Positions 1 to 8,761 of a stretch of DNA of 64,000 bases are shown here, piece after piece. The notes below the pieces were generated by a model that made no database searches, was not told the origin of the DNA, and worked only from the letters and a program-made list of their open reading frames with translations. The DNA comes from CBDFKS01 sp965248905 (GTDB taxonomy: Bacteria > Chloroflexota > Dehalococcoidia > Lucifugimonadales > JAGWBF01). Both the position numbers and the translations under genes were made by a program. Within the stretch, counting starts at the first letter, position 1. The number at the start of each line of letters is the position of its first letter. The DNA lies in assembly GCA_965248905.1 (NCBI GenBank), contig CBDFKS010000007.1, positions 1 to 64,000 on the forward strand, read 5' to 3'.

Positions 1-58
1 TACAGGATACCGCTTCGCCGGCATCGTTGCAGTGCTCCCTTGGAACGCTGGCGGGGTG

Positions 59-847
59 TTAATCCTGTGCTACGGAAATGAGTGTTCCCATGCCGTCGCT
101 CTGATACTTGTGATTACCGCCGCCTATGTCGATTTCTTCCGCTCCTGGGCCAGACTGATTATACCAATTGAGTGATTGCCCGACAGTCCAGTTGTATGGG
201 GCGCTCGACAGATTGTCTGCTATGCGGTCTCTCCAAGCCTGCTCTTCAATCTCCCGACTTCGAAACTTCTTGTGGCAAGTGTATGGCCAATCATACCAAT
301 TCCACTCTAGATCGGCATGAGCAGACGCGATTACGTAATTTCCTAGCGAGGCGTCATAATTGTGGTCCTCACCGCTTTGGGCGTAAATTCGCATATGGCC
401 GGAATTCCACCCACAATGCCGGTACTTCTTTATGCCACTGTCTCCGTCCCAATTACTTCCGGTTTGCTCCGGACCGTCACTCATGTACGAATATTTCGCC
501 GAGTCCGCCCCATCCAACTCAGGACTGATTGATGGGTCGTTGCCCTTCCCGTCGAGCCGATCTTTGATGTAATCCACGTCAACAGCGCTACCCGCGAATA
601 TGAATCGCATTCCCCAATCAACAACGGAACTCGACCTAGGATCGTCATCGTCGAGGAAATCCCAGTTATAGGTGTAATCCCCGTTGTTACCGATTAACAC
701 CACAGCGTAGGACCCTGCGGGCGCCGTGCTAGCGCTGACTCCGGAGGCACTGGCAAAGAGGCTAACAATCGATACGGTCAGGTATAGCAACGCGGCAAGG
801 ACGAGGAGTGCCAGTATAGGTACCGATGCGATTCTAAAGTATTGCAT
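59..847 (-). CDS. Type-B cassette protein, membrane-anchored, unknown function
   Basis: About 262 residues. The start at 847 is chosen because AGGAGA lies 6 bases upstream; an in-frame upstream extension to 928 has no such site. Residues about 5-30 form one hydrophobic segment (signal anchor) and the rest is predicted outside the membrane. Visible motifs are TAPAGSY, YNWDFL followed by an Asp run, VDW, HMRIYA, NYVIASAHAD, and NHKYQSDG near the end. I do not recognise a named family. A decayed paralogue lies at 2953-3619 and a truncated one at 7099-7260. The gene follows a type-A gene on the same strand, an order repeated three times in the window. Trp, Tyr and Asn are frequent. Confidence 0.7.
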   Translation of the reverse strand: MQYFRIASVPILALLVLAALLYLTVSIVSLFASASGVSASTAPAGSYAVVLIGNNGDYTYNWDFLDDDDPRSSSVVDWGMRFIFAGSAVDVDYIKDRLDGKGNDPSISPELDGADSAKYSYMSDGPEQTGSNWDGDSGIKKYRHCGWNSGHMRIYAQSGEDHNYDASLGNYVIASAHADLEWNWYDWPYTCHKKFRSREIEEQAWRDRIADNLSSAPYNWTVGQSLNWYNQSGPGAEEIDIGGGNHKYQSDGMGTLISVAQD

Positions 848-999
848 GATTGTTCTCCTAGCCTCCACAACATGTGATTGCCGAAAATCTCTCGCGGTCT
901 GGTTAATGGTTTCAGAGGACAACGCCACCCTTGGCAGGCTCCCAAAGGTTTCGAATTGCTACATTCCACTCCAAGCGACACCCGGTGGCAGCTCTCTTT

Positions 1000-1614
1000 C
1001 TAATCGACGTAGTATGTGCCTTCTTCGCATATTTCTGACTCCTTGGGGGCAGCGGGTCCTGCGCCTTCATATAGGATTTCTCCAGTCTGCTGGTCGTATA
1101 GTTTTAATGATTCGCCGGGATCGAGGGATCCGAGGACAGGTTGCGGCTCATCTTCGGGCTCGCTTGTCACCCCAAATCCGGCCACAGAGCTGTCCTCCAT
1201 GTCCACCCACACAACAAGCCTCGTAATCTGACTCCAACTCTCCGTAGTGAACGCTTTTATCGTTCCCGAACAGTACAACACAGACCACGGCCCAGAGCTT
1301 TCTACCGGGCCACTCCATTTTGGTTCTAATAGGATACCTTCCGTTCCCTTGATTTTGGCGCGGTAAATGTTCTCTGGCTTCCAGTCTTGCCCCTGATTTA
1401 TGCTTTTCACCACTCCGGACCTTTTCACAATTGCTATTGCGTCTTCCTGGTCTTGCTCAGACAGGGGGGGTGGGGTCGGAGCTGTGGGTATGGGCAACGC
1501 TCTGGTCGGGAACTCTTCTCCTTGGTTCGCAAGGAGGATCGCTGTACTAGACAAGGCCCCGATTATTAGCAGCACCACCACGAGTATGCGGGGATGATGT
1601 ATCTTCAGTTTCAT
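1000..1614 (-). CDS. Type-A cassette protein, membrane-anchored, unknown function
   Basis: About 204 residues from the ATG at 1614, preceded by AAGGAG about 10 bases upstream. The N-terminus MKLKIHHPRIL leads into one hydrophobic segment (about residues 10-30), then a Pro/Thr-rich linker (PIPTAPTPPP) and an extracytoplasmic domain. That domain has SGVV, GPVESSGPW, a Cys-containing strand, RLVVWVDM and a C-terminal EILYEG. The paralogue at 6431-7051 shares the KIHHPRIL start, SGVV, PV..SGPW and V(I/L)YEG, so both are under selection as a family. No known domain is recognised. It lies just upstream of the type-B gene on the same strand and is probably co-transcribed with it. Confidence 0.7.
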   Translation of the reverse strand: MKLKIHHPRILVVVLLIIGALSSTAILLANQGEEFPTRALPIPTAPTPPPLSEQDQEDAIAIVKRSGVVKSINQGQDWKPENIYRAKIKGTEGILLEPKWSGPVESSGPWSVLYCSGTIKAFTTESWSQITRLVVWVDMEDSSVAGFGVTSEPEDEPQPVLGSLDPGESLKLYDQQTGEILYEGAGPAAPKESEICEEGTYYVD

Positions 1615-1867
1615 CGTTGCTACTCTCCTTCGGACATTAACTAGCCGTCTAACCTGTAACTTGATACAGGCTAACAAGAAACGAACCCCGGGGCCTTATT
1701 GCCCTCCGCCGTGACCACGTTCCTAAAGTATGTGTTCCAGAAGCGAGGTTGAAAATGCCGTGAGCGCTTTGAACTGGTCTAATAGAATAACACAAATTTA
1801 GGTTAGTTTCTAGGTTCGTACTCTCCACCCAGGCAACTCCCAGAGTTCCTAACATAATGATCCTGAT

Positions 1868-2914
1868 CTAGTTTTTCAGAGTGATGCGAGGGAGGAGGCC
1901 CGTCAAGAGGGCAAATAAGACAATAGCTAATATCAGATCTATGCCAATCCAATAGTAACAGCGCAACCCAAGGTATTTTCGTCCACCTTCGTTGGCGTTA
2001 CTCTGGACTTGGACTTCCCCCAAGACATTTCCGCCGCTCTTGCCGGTAGCCCTGAACTGGATAACATGACGGCCTGTTTGGAGCAACCGGAAAGTGAAGG
2101 GCCATTTGTGTCTTTCCCCTAAGGATGGGAAAAGCATCGAATTTGGGGTAATCATCTCCAAGGCTTCGGGGGGGTAGCTTGCCTCTAGTTCCACCTCCTT
2201 AGCCGGCCAACCCGCATTGCTGAGTACTACGTCTATGGTAAACTCGTCCCCTGGGTCTAGGTGCCGCTTCGGAACCTGAAATCCCAGTTGAATTTTCGGA
2301 GGTCCTAGTTTTGTGCGAATAATGGCCGAGTCACGCAGGATGGAGAGTCTATCTACTTTGGCTCCATCGTACTGCTCTAATTGAAAGGTCAATTCATTGA
2401 GTCCAGGAAGAACACCATCGTTTGGGATGTAGTTGATGTAGTAAACCTCAAGGGAATTGTCGAGACTGAAACCACTGGAGCCGCCACTCAGTAGTTCAGT
2501 GGTGCTCCAAAGCGTTCGGCCGGTGTGGCCGGTCCTGGTGAACTTCACCTGTGCCGCAGCGCGGTCATTTGCCTTACCCGCTACGTATATCCGCCCATCG
2601 GAGCTGTCTTGGCCCAATTCCAGAATGAAGTGGAGGAAGAGCATGTACCATGAACCATGACCCTGGACCGCATCGTCAGGCAGGAGGTACGAAATTGGGC
2701 TAGACGATCTCACCTCACCTTGGACGGGAACTTGTATATCCCCATGACCGAGGTCTTCCAGAGTCCAAAGGCCATCTGAGCCAATTAAAGGGGCTTCACC
2801 TGCCGCCGATCCGACGGTCAGAATCGTGAGAACAACAGTGGCGGCAATAGCGAAGACCACGACGGCCCACGCATTTGCCTTAGTCTTTTTCCCGGATGCA
2901 AGATAAGAGAACAA
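1868..2914 (-). CDS. Bitopic extracytoplasmic protein with Ig-like C-terminal half
   Basis: About 348 residues. An N-terminal hydrophobic stretch (about residues 16-38) and a C-terminal one (about 318-342, ending LLPRITLKN) suggest a protein anchored at both ends with the body outside. The middle contains a beta-rich domain with a CARDB/Ig-like pattern (LDPGDEFTIDVVLSNAG, then FRLLQTGRHVIQFRATG), as often seen in cell-surface proteins. The start at 2914 is a TTG without a clear Shine-Dalgarno, so the true start is uncertain. It sits between two type-A/type-B units on the same strand. Function is unknown; a surface adhesion or scaffold role is only a guess. Confidence 0.6.
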   Translation of the reverse strand: MFSYLASGKKTKANAWAVVVFAIAATVVLTILTVGSAAGEAPLIGSDGLWTLEDLGHGDIQVPVQGEVRSSSPISYLLPDDAVQGHGSWYMLFLHFILELGQDSSDGRIYVAGKANDRAAAQVKFTRTGHTGRTLWSTTELLSGGSSGFSLDNSLEVYYINYIPNDGVLPGLNELTFQLEQYDGAKVDRLSILRDSAIIRTKLGPPKIQLGFQVPKRHLDPGDEFTIDVVLSNAGWPAKEVELEASYPPEALEMITPNSMLFPSLGERHKWPFTFRLLQTGRHVIQFRATGKSGGNVLGEVQVQSNANEGGRKYLGLRCYYWIGIDLILAIVLFALLTGLLPRITLKN

Positions 2915-2952
2915 AGGGAGGGCTTCCGACTATGGCGTGTCGATCGAACGAG

Positions 2953-3619
2953 TCATGGAACATACACGGCTGTAGCGTAACCATCATTTTCTACGATATG
3001 ATTGCCTTCTTGTCTCCAAGATTCGGCATTATAGAAGTTTCCCCAATCCTCATATACCGTATAGCCTCGGTCTGAAGCGCGATCCGCTATTAACCCCTCG
3101 GTATCTTCACTTTCGCCGTGCCAAGTGTTAGGACCGCATTCGTTGTGATCAGTGTGGGTCGCCCCCAATACGTAAAAGCCCCACGACGTGTTGTAGAGCG
3201 TATCATTATCGTCCGCGTAGACCCTCATATGTGGTTGATTACCCAAAATAGCACAGTCACACTGTAACTTGGTGCCCGAGTCGTTATCCCAGACCATACC
3301 AGAGCCATCGTTCAACCTCGCATACTTGGCAGAGGCCCAGGGCCAATGGCAGTTGCCCCAGTAGATGCCCTTTACCTTGTCCACTTCCGCGTTATTGTAG
3401 AAAACATGTTTACCGGCCAATCGACGTTGCTGCTACTGGTGTCGTCGTCCTCGTTTGACAAGAAGTCCCAATTGTAAAACCGATCCTCTTGTATGGAGAG
3501 AACACTCAGGCTGCCCGGACCGGCGCTATGATCCGCAAGAGGATTGCGGACGGAACTGCGACAACCGCTATGAGCATAATAAATGGTACTACCACCTGAA
3601 AAACCCGTCTGTTCCGCAT
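2953..3619 (-). pseudogene. Decayed type-B cassette gene (two frameshifts)
   Basis: An ATG at 3619 with AGGAGG 10 bases upstream opens a membrane-anchor segment (MRNRRVFQVVVPFIML...). This frame stops after about 36 codons. In the next frame the sequence continues with FYNWDFL, an Asp run and SSSNVDW. After a second shift near 3420 it continues as GKHVFYNNAEVDKVK through HMRVYADD and NHIVENDGYATAVYV to the stop. The three pieces align in order with the intact type-B protein at 59-847 (YNWDFL, SSS.VDW, HMR.YA, NH...DG..T..V). This is therefore one gene broken by two indels, not a short 155-residue protein. Sequencing error is an alternative. Confidence 0.7.
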
Positions 3620-3661
3620 CTTAGCGTAGTCCTCCTCTGTCCTCTTTTGGCCTTATCCGGA

Positions 3662-4258
3662 TCACTCTCCCGTAGGAGTCTTCGGAGGAATAACTTCCTT
3701 TGCAATTATCTGGTCATATTGAATGGGGTCTATACTAACCAACTCTTCTTCGGTCAGATCAATCAAGACGTAGGCTCGTTGCAAGCCACGTACTTCGAGC
3801 CGTGCACTGGTCTGTTCGTATGGCCTATTGCTTGATTGCACTCCATCATGGTCGACAAAAGGCCATTCGCCATCCACGTTGACCGGAGGACTAATAGACA
3901 CCTCTATAAGGGCTCCTATTGCCTGCCTGGAGCTGGATAGCCAGGGAGCGATGCGTTCGATGATGTATCCTCCAGGTACTAGGCTCTGCATCTTAGAGTA
4001 GCAATCTCATTTTCGGTGAGAGACGGCACGTCCGCTGCGTGCGATACGGTGTCTTCTACCCGAGAGGGAACAGGAGGCGGCTCATCACCAAATGAGAGAC
4101 GGCACGTCCGCTGCGTGCGATACGGTGTCTTCTACCCGAGAGGGAACAGGAGGCGGCTCATCACCAAATTTCCCGGCCAAAGCAAGCCCCCCTGCCACCA
4201 TCCCAAATACCAGTCCCATTACTAGCAGAGCCGAGACAACTACGACAACTTTCTTCAT
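3662..4258 (-). pseudogene. Decayed type-A-like cassette gene with 76-bp duplication
   Basis: An ATG at 4258 opens a typical export signal (MKKVVVVVSALLVMGLVFG) and a Pro-rich linker (DEPPPVPS), then runs into a 76-bp tandem repeat that introduces a stop. Downstream, from 3991, another open stretch reads GGYIIERIAPW, PPVNVDGEWPF and ARLEVRGLQRAYVLIDL. These match in order the PV..sGPW and RLVVWVDM parts of the type-A proteins, though weakly. Removing one repeat copy does not by itself restore the frame, so at least one further indel is implied. It immediately precedes the broken type-B gene, matching the A-then-B order of the other cassettes. Confidence 0.55.
4017..4168. repeat. 76-bp perfect tandem duplication
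   Basis: The 76 bases at 4017-4092 (starting TGAGAGACGGCACG and ending CATCACCAAA) are repeated exactly at 4093-4168. The unit is not a multiple of three and lies inside the type-A-like pseudogene. Identity of the two copies points to a recent event. Confidence 0.95.
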
Positions 4259-4259
4259 T

Positions 4260-5039
4260 TCACCCTCCTGCCGATGCCCTCTTATCGTTCTGAGAGGCTA
4301 TAGCCATGTCTTCAATTAACCCTTCTATTCCTCGTTGAGATAGCCTTCCTACCCACCTGTGGAATAGCTCACCCTCTGCCGTCATGAAAAACGTGGTCGG
4401 GACTACGACGATACCAGAGTCGATTATGAGGGTACCATCAAGCGCTGAACCGACGGGATATGTGATACCTAGCAGGCTGCGGATAAAGGGGGTCTCTGAC
4501 AGACCGTACCGGACCGGGCCGTGAACACCCGACGATATCCAACGTGTATGGCTTGTTGATTCACGCCAAGGCGCATAACCATTATGCCAATAACGCTTTC
4601 CGCTGGCCAGAAGACAGCCCAGACCTGGCCTGAGGGTTTTTCAGCAGCCTGCTAGTTCCGAAGCAACTCTCCCGCCATCCTCTCGGGATCCAAGGCCCAA
4701 AAATGGACCAATATCCACACCCAGAATATTGACGCTACTTGATTGGCTGTGAACCGCCTGGAGTTCACGCATTTGTATTTTGCTGGTTGGACAGAGCCCT
4801 GCCCAAAAAATGACGGCCACAGGTTCGCCATAAAAATCCGCAAGGCTAAGAGTTTCGGCGGCCCCACCAGATGTTTTGTAGAGGGTGACTTCAATATCAG
4901 GGATCTGGGAGATCATGGCGGGAATCCTTATCGGTGCCTCTGTTTGCGGGACTGCCTCGACCCTATTGGTCCCTCCACAACTTGCTAAGAGGAGCAGCGA
5001 AACAATTGCTACCCCAAGGCTTATTGATTTCTGCCCCAT
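4260..5039 (-). pseudogene. TlpA-like thioredoxin-fold lipoprotein, interrupted by a mobile insertion
   Basis: The N-terminus MGQKSISLGVAIVSLLLLASC has a lipobox (LLAS|C), so this was an exported lipoprotein. Then come the TlpA/AhpC-type strand VAVIFWAGLCPTSK and NILGVDIG. The usual CxxC is reduced to CPTS, so only one active-site Cys remains. The frame stops at 4641. The missing C-terminal half (GITYPVGSALDGTLIIDSG, VPTTFFMT, GELFHRWVG) lies at 4260-4468 in frame once the 179-bp insertion at 4473-4651 and one CTAG copy are removed. That restores 198 codons (SEL-GITYP) plus a stop that abuts the type-A-like ATG at 4258. Reductase function is doubtful even when intact, given the lost Cys. Confidence 0.8.
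4473..4651. mobile_element. 179-bp MITE-like insertion with CTAG target duplication
   Basis: Both ends carry inverted CAGGCTGC (left CAGGCTGCGGATAAA, right reverse complement CAGGCTGCTGAAAAA). CTAG flanks it directly at 4469-4472 and 4652-4655. It has no coding capacity. Excision with one CTAG restores the host reading frame. A 4-bp YTAR/CWAR-type target fits IS701- or IS5-related transposases acting in trans; that assignment is inference. No second copy was seen in the window. Confidence 0.8.
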
Positions 5040-5211
5040 GGTGCCATCAACCCTTCGGCCGACTCCTGTTGGTAGTCTACAAACGCCAGAAAGCCGGTAT
5101 GAGCCCGCTGGTCGTAGCTAAGAAGCAAGACGTTATATTATCAAAATCAATTCAAGGTCTAGTGGTTCTTATTCTCTCACAACATAAGGTACAGGGCCTG
5201 TAGAATGGGCC

Positions 5212-6122
5212 ATGGCAAGAGTACCGATACGGACGATCATAGAAACATGGAAGGCATGTGGTCAGAACAGCTCGGAAGCAGCCCGTCAGTTGGGGATAGA
5301 CCGCCGTACCGTCCAGCGCTGGGTGGACCGAGGAAAACAACCCTGGGGGTACGTACGCTGGCGGGGGGTGCAGCGCCGGTCCACCGCTCCCAAACGACCG
5401 AAGCAGGTGCTGTGGGGAGATGCGGCCGCCCGGGTACGGGGGTGGCGAGAAGCGACGGGCTTCTGTCGGGAGAAGCTGGCGGTGTTGGCGCAGGCGCAGG
5501 CGCAGGGGCTGGAGGTCTCAGCGTCGACCATTCATCGGTATTTGCAGCGGACGGGCTTGGTCCGTCCCAGCACCAAGCGACGGCGGCCCCGTTTTCAGAA
5601 CGGCCAAGTCATGCGACCCCGTAACTGTCCGGGGCTGGGCTATCTCCAGATGGACGTGAAGTACGTCACGCCGGAACTCTCCGGGCTCCCGTACACCTGC
5701 TATCTCTATGCGGCCCTGGACATCTCCACCCGCTACAAGGTCGGGCTGGTCCTCCCCAAGCTGGATGAGGGCGGAGCACTCCTGGCCTTGTACCATGCTA
5801 CCCAGCAGTTCCCCTTCCCGTTGCACTATGTCCAAACCGACAACGGCTTGGAGTTCCAGAAGCGCTTCCACGCGAAGTGTGCGGAGGTGGGACTAGAGCA
5901 CTTCTACATCCACAAGAGTGCTCCCAATGAGAACGCAGTGGTAGAGCGGAGCTTTCGCACGGATGAAGAGGAGTTCTTCTTCTGGCTGGAGGAAGCACCG
6001 CAAGACCACCTGGATTGAATGCGTGGTACCAGCGCTTCCTGGACACCTACAACTCCGTACGCCCTCATATGGGCATCAACATGCTTACTCCAAAGGAGGC
6101 TATCGCCCTGTACCATAAGTCC
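5212..6122 (+). pseudogene. IS481-family DDE transposase, frameshifted near the C-terminus
   Basis: Residues about 1-50 form a helix-turn-helix (SEAARQLGIDRRTVQRWVDRG). An rve/integrase core follows, with catalytic Asp in QMDVKYV, Asp in QTDNGLEF and Glu in NAVVERSF. Frame 1 ends with QDHLD and a TGA at 6016. The conserved C-terminus NAWYQRFLDTYNSVRPHMG continues in the -1 frame from 6015, so one base is missing there. No slippery heptamer is visible at the junction, so a disabling deletion is more likely than programmed frameshifting. If frameshifting did occur, the element could still be active. Confidence 0.75.
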
Positions 6123-6123
6123 T
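6055..6123. repeat. 69-bp IS right end, first copy (second at 6272-6340)
   Basis: The 69 bases encoding the transposase C-terminus and right inverted repeat recur exactly at 6272-6340. A second repeated segment, the 33 bases carrying the Shine-Dalgarno and ATGCCAAAG of the downstream type-A gene, occurs at 6133-6165 and 6407-6439. The offsets differ (217 and 274 bases), so more than one event is needed. A likely reading is a former second IS copy reduced to its end, with rearrangement of the type-A promoter region. Confidence 0.85.
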
Positions 6124-6430
6124 TGACTCCTGATAGAAAGGCGGGAGGAGGTCAACATGCCAAAGCCCGTGGCCTGCATTACGAAGCCGCATGGTCCAGA
6201 GGCTCTACAAATGTACGGTCTTGGCAGAACGTGGGCAGCGAATGGAACAATGTTGCTCCTCCGCACTCAGGCCGTACGCCCTCATATGGGCATCAACATG
6301 CTTACTCCAAAGGAGGCTATCGCCCTGTACCATAAGTCCTGAGAGATTAAGCTTGACTCCTCCGCACTCAGTCCTTCATATTATAATTGGCTTTGCATTT
6401 CATCCAATAGAAAGGCGGGAGGAGGTCAAC

Positions 6431-7051
6431 ATGCCAAAGATTCACCATCCCAGAATACTCTTGGCACTGCTCCTGGTTATGGGATTGATAGGCGGCACAG
6501 TGGCTGTCCTTGCGAACCAACAAGACTCTGATGGCAAGACTGTATCTTTACCGATTCCGACTCCCTTGCCACTGGACGAGGCTGATAAGCAAGCTGCTGT
6601 TGCCGTCCTACGGGACTCGGGAGTAGTCGACCGCATCGCAGGCCCTCAAGTCTGGACTGCCTCCGATTTCTACCAAAGGCGTGTTGGCCAGACCTTCGGA
6701 GTTTATTTTATAGCTACCTGGGAGCAGCCGGTAGAATACTCGGGTCCGTGGCGGACCCTAGAATGCCGGGGGACCTTAGTAATTGAGCCTCTTGGAACTT
6801 GGACCGGCACTACGCAACTCTCTATCGTCGTCGACGTCGAGAACGCCGAGGTTGTTCACTACTTCCCTTATGGCCCACCGCGGGTGAACCCGTATCAAGA
6901 GGCCCCACAACGTCCCAACCCGATAAGCGTCGACGATGCGGGCCCGGAGGACCAGATTACCGTGTATGACCTAGAAAGCCAGAAGGTGATCTACGAGGGA
7001 CCCGGAAAGGACGGGCCCCAAGAGTGCCCGCCTGGTAAGGAAGACGACTAG
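6431..7051 (+). CDS. Type-A cassette protein, membrane-anchored, unknown function
   Basis: About 206 residues. The ATG at 6431 is preceded by GGAGGAGG with 5 bases of spacing. MPKIHHPRIL leads into a hydrophobic segment (about 8-28), a linker PIPTPLPL, then SGVVDRI, PVEYSGPW, a Cys in LECRGT, IVVDVENA and QKVIYEGPG. It is a clear paralogue of the protein at 1000-1614, with the same motif order and length. It stands directly downstream of IS481 debris, which has duplicated its ribosome-binding site region (6133-6165). It is followed by a type-B gene that is now cut by an IS3 element. Confidence 0.7.
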   Translation: MPKIHHPRILLALLLVMGLIGGTVAVLANQQDSDGKTVSLPIPTPLPLDEADKQAAVAVLRDSGVVDRIAGPQVWTASDFYQRRVGQTFGVYFIATWEQPVEYSGPWRTLECRGTLVIEPLGTWTGTTQLSIVVDVENAEVVHYFPYGPPRVNPYQEAPQRPNPISVDDAGPEDQITVYDLESQKVIYEGPGKDGPQECPPGKEDD

Positions 7052-7098
7052 TCGTCTTCCCGAGCCCTAAGAGATCGATTTGAAAAGAGGGGGGTGCA

Positions 7099-7260
7099 AT
7101 GCGTTACTCCAAAATTATCCACTACGCTCCACTGGCACTCGCTGTACTTGCAGCCCTGGCATATCTGGGCCTTTACCTGCTGAACTTAGTCTACAGCCCT
7201 CCTGGGGCCGGCGCCAACACGGCCCCATCAGGAACTTATCACCTTAAGCAGATGCGCAAT
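7099..7260 (+). pseudogene. Type-B cassette gene truncated by IS3-family insertion
   Basis: ATG at 7099 after GAGGGGGG. The anchor segment MRYSKIIHYAPLALAVLAAL and NTAPSGTYHL match the start of the type-B protein at 59-847 (VLAAL.YL, TAP.G.Y). The match ends at the IS3 left end at 7261, after which the frame runs to a stop at 7326 within IS sequence. No remainder was found beyond the IS right end at 8761, so the 3' part has been deleted as well. Confidence 0.75.
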
Positions 7261-8761
7261 TGGACACTATTGAGGCCTAGAAAACCGAGGAGGTTGGGGG
7301 TGGTAGAGGCTCCTTCAGAGGGGTAGATTAACCCTAAGTGAAAGGAGTCATTGATGACCCAGGTAGAGGATCAGGCCAGTCAAGCTGAGGAGCGAAGCCA
7401 GGAGACACGAAGCTTCGTGCGTCAGGTCCGTGCAGCGACCCGCCGTAAGTATACCCCTGAAGAGAAGATCCGCATCGTCTTGGAGGGGTTCAGACGGGAG
7501 ACTACCGTTAATGACCTGTGCCGACGGGAAGGAATCAAACCCCACTCCTACTACGCCTGGACGAAGGGGTTTATGGAAGCTGGGAAGGAGAGGTTGACTC
7601 GGGACAGTGTGCGTGATGCGACCCGGCAAGAGATAGAGCAGCTCAAGCGGGAGAACAGTGAACTGAAGCAGCTGGTGGGTGAGTTGTCCCTGGAGTTGCA
7701 CCGCTTCAAAAAAACAGCTCTGCCGCCCCTACACGACAACGGCACCGGCGCATGAGCGTAGTGGAACAATCGAAGGTCGTGGCTGAGGTGGAGCGACATG
7801 GTAGAGGGAAGAACAGGCGACTCAGGGAGCTTGGCATTTCCAGGAGCACGTATTATTGGTGGAGGTGGAGGCACCGGCAGGGTAGTTGTGAGGGTACGGA
7901 AGGAACTGAGAGGCCCTGGAATCGCCTGGGTCCAGAAGAGGAGGCAGTAGTGCTGGCGGCAGCCCGTGAGATGCCGACCTGGCGAAGCCGGCAGTTGGCG
8001 GCTTGGCTCACCGACCACCGAGGCCTATCGGTCTCCGCCTCCACAGTCTATCGTATTCTGAGACGGGAGGGTCTGGTGAAACGGATCGAATACCAGTTGG
8101 CAGCTGGCAAAGAGTACCACCACAAGACCACAGGGCCCCACCAGCTGTGGGCCACCGATGCCTCCTACTTCCGTGTAGTGGGATGGGGCTACTACTACCT
8201 CGTGACGGTGATGGACGACTACTCCCGGTTCATCTTGGCCTGGAAGGTGCAACGGGACATGACGGCCGACTCCCTCATAGAGGTGGTCCAGCAAGCTGTT
8301 GACTCTACTGGTATGACTGATGTACCTCTGGAGGATCGGACCAAGCTCCTCTCAGATAATGGCTCAGGTTATGTATCGCGGGCCTTCCGCGAGTACATGC
8401 GGGTGGTGGGCATTCGCCACGTCCTGGCAGCACCCTATCACCCTCAGACCAACGGGAAGCTGGAGAGATATCACCGAACCCTGAAAGACGACATTAACCA
8501 GGTGCCATACGAGGTGGTGGAAGACCTGGAGGCGGCCATCCGGGACTTCGTCGAGTTCTACAACTACCGAAGATATCATCAGGCGCTGAGGGTTGTAACT
8601 CCGGCTGACGTGCTGGAAGGCCGTCTGGAGGCAATTCTAGCCCAGAGGAAGGAGGTACAGCGAGAGACTTTTGACCGGCGGCGGCGGTACAATCAGGAGG
8701 TCAGAGAAACCCTCAAACCAGGAGCTTCTTCACCCCAATCTCTCGGACCCAGAACTGTCCA
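7261..8761 (+). mobile_element. IS3-family insertion sequence, about 1.5 kb
   Basis: The element carries orfA and orfB between imperfect ends that begin TGGACA (left 7261; right end TGTCCA at 8756-8761). Similarity extends inward through a TTGGGG-containing block. I could not find a convincing flanking direct repeat, which fits a deletion of the right flank. Both ORFs look intact, so the element may be active. Confidence 0.75.
7354..7755 (+). CDS. IS3-family transposase OrfA
   Basis: About 133 residues. The ATG at 7354 sits behind AAAGGAG, preferred over the TTG one codon upstream. It has an HTH_Tnp_1/IS3-type helix-turn-helix (RRKYTPEEKIRIVLEGFR ... VNDLCRREGIKPHSYYAW). A C-terminal leucine-zipper-like coiled coil (EIEQLKRENSELKQLVGELSLEL) is typical for OrfA multimerisation. 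It binds the element ends as part of the transposase. The stop overlaps the orfB start (ATGA at 7752-7755), so OrfB may be made by translational coupling rather than the usual -1 frameshift. Confidence 0.85.
   Translation: MTQVEDQASQAEERSQETRSFVRQVRAATRRKYTPEEKIRIVLEGFRRETTVNDLCRREGIKPHSYYAWTKGFMEAGKERLTRDSVRDATRQEIEQLKRENSELKQLVGELSLELHRFKKTALPPLHDNGTGA

Larger units (their letters stand above)
5180..6123 (+). mobile_element. IS481-like insertion sequence
   Basis: One transposase gene lies between imperfect inverted ends that share GGTACAGGGC (5189-5198, inverted at 6105-6114). The right end overlaps the last transposase codons, as in compact IS481 elements. No target duplication could be fixed. 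A separate 69-bp copy of the right end occurs at 6272-6340. Confidence 0.7.

Noticed and set aside
172..528. Plus-strand open frame opposite the type-B gene
   Set aside because: Cys/Arg-rich composition typical of a shadow frame; the minus-strand frame has the ribosome site and a recognisable paralogue.
1649..1855. 68-codon minus-strand frame between the 348-residue gene and the type-A gene
   Set aside because: No ribosome site and no paralogue; low-quality composition. It more likely is the type-A upstream region.
6010..6020. Programmed -1 frameshift in the IS481 transposase
   Set aside because: The overlap between the two frames is only TTGA and there is no slippery heptamer or downstream stem; a one-base deletion is simpler.
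6157..6342. 61-codon ORF starting at the duplicated ATGCCAAAG
   Set aside because: It is made of a duplicated start region fused to IS right-end sequence; no independent gene is supported.
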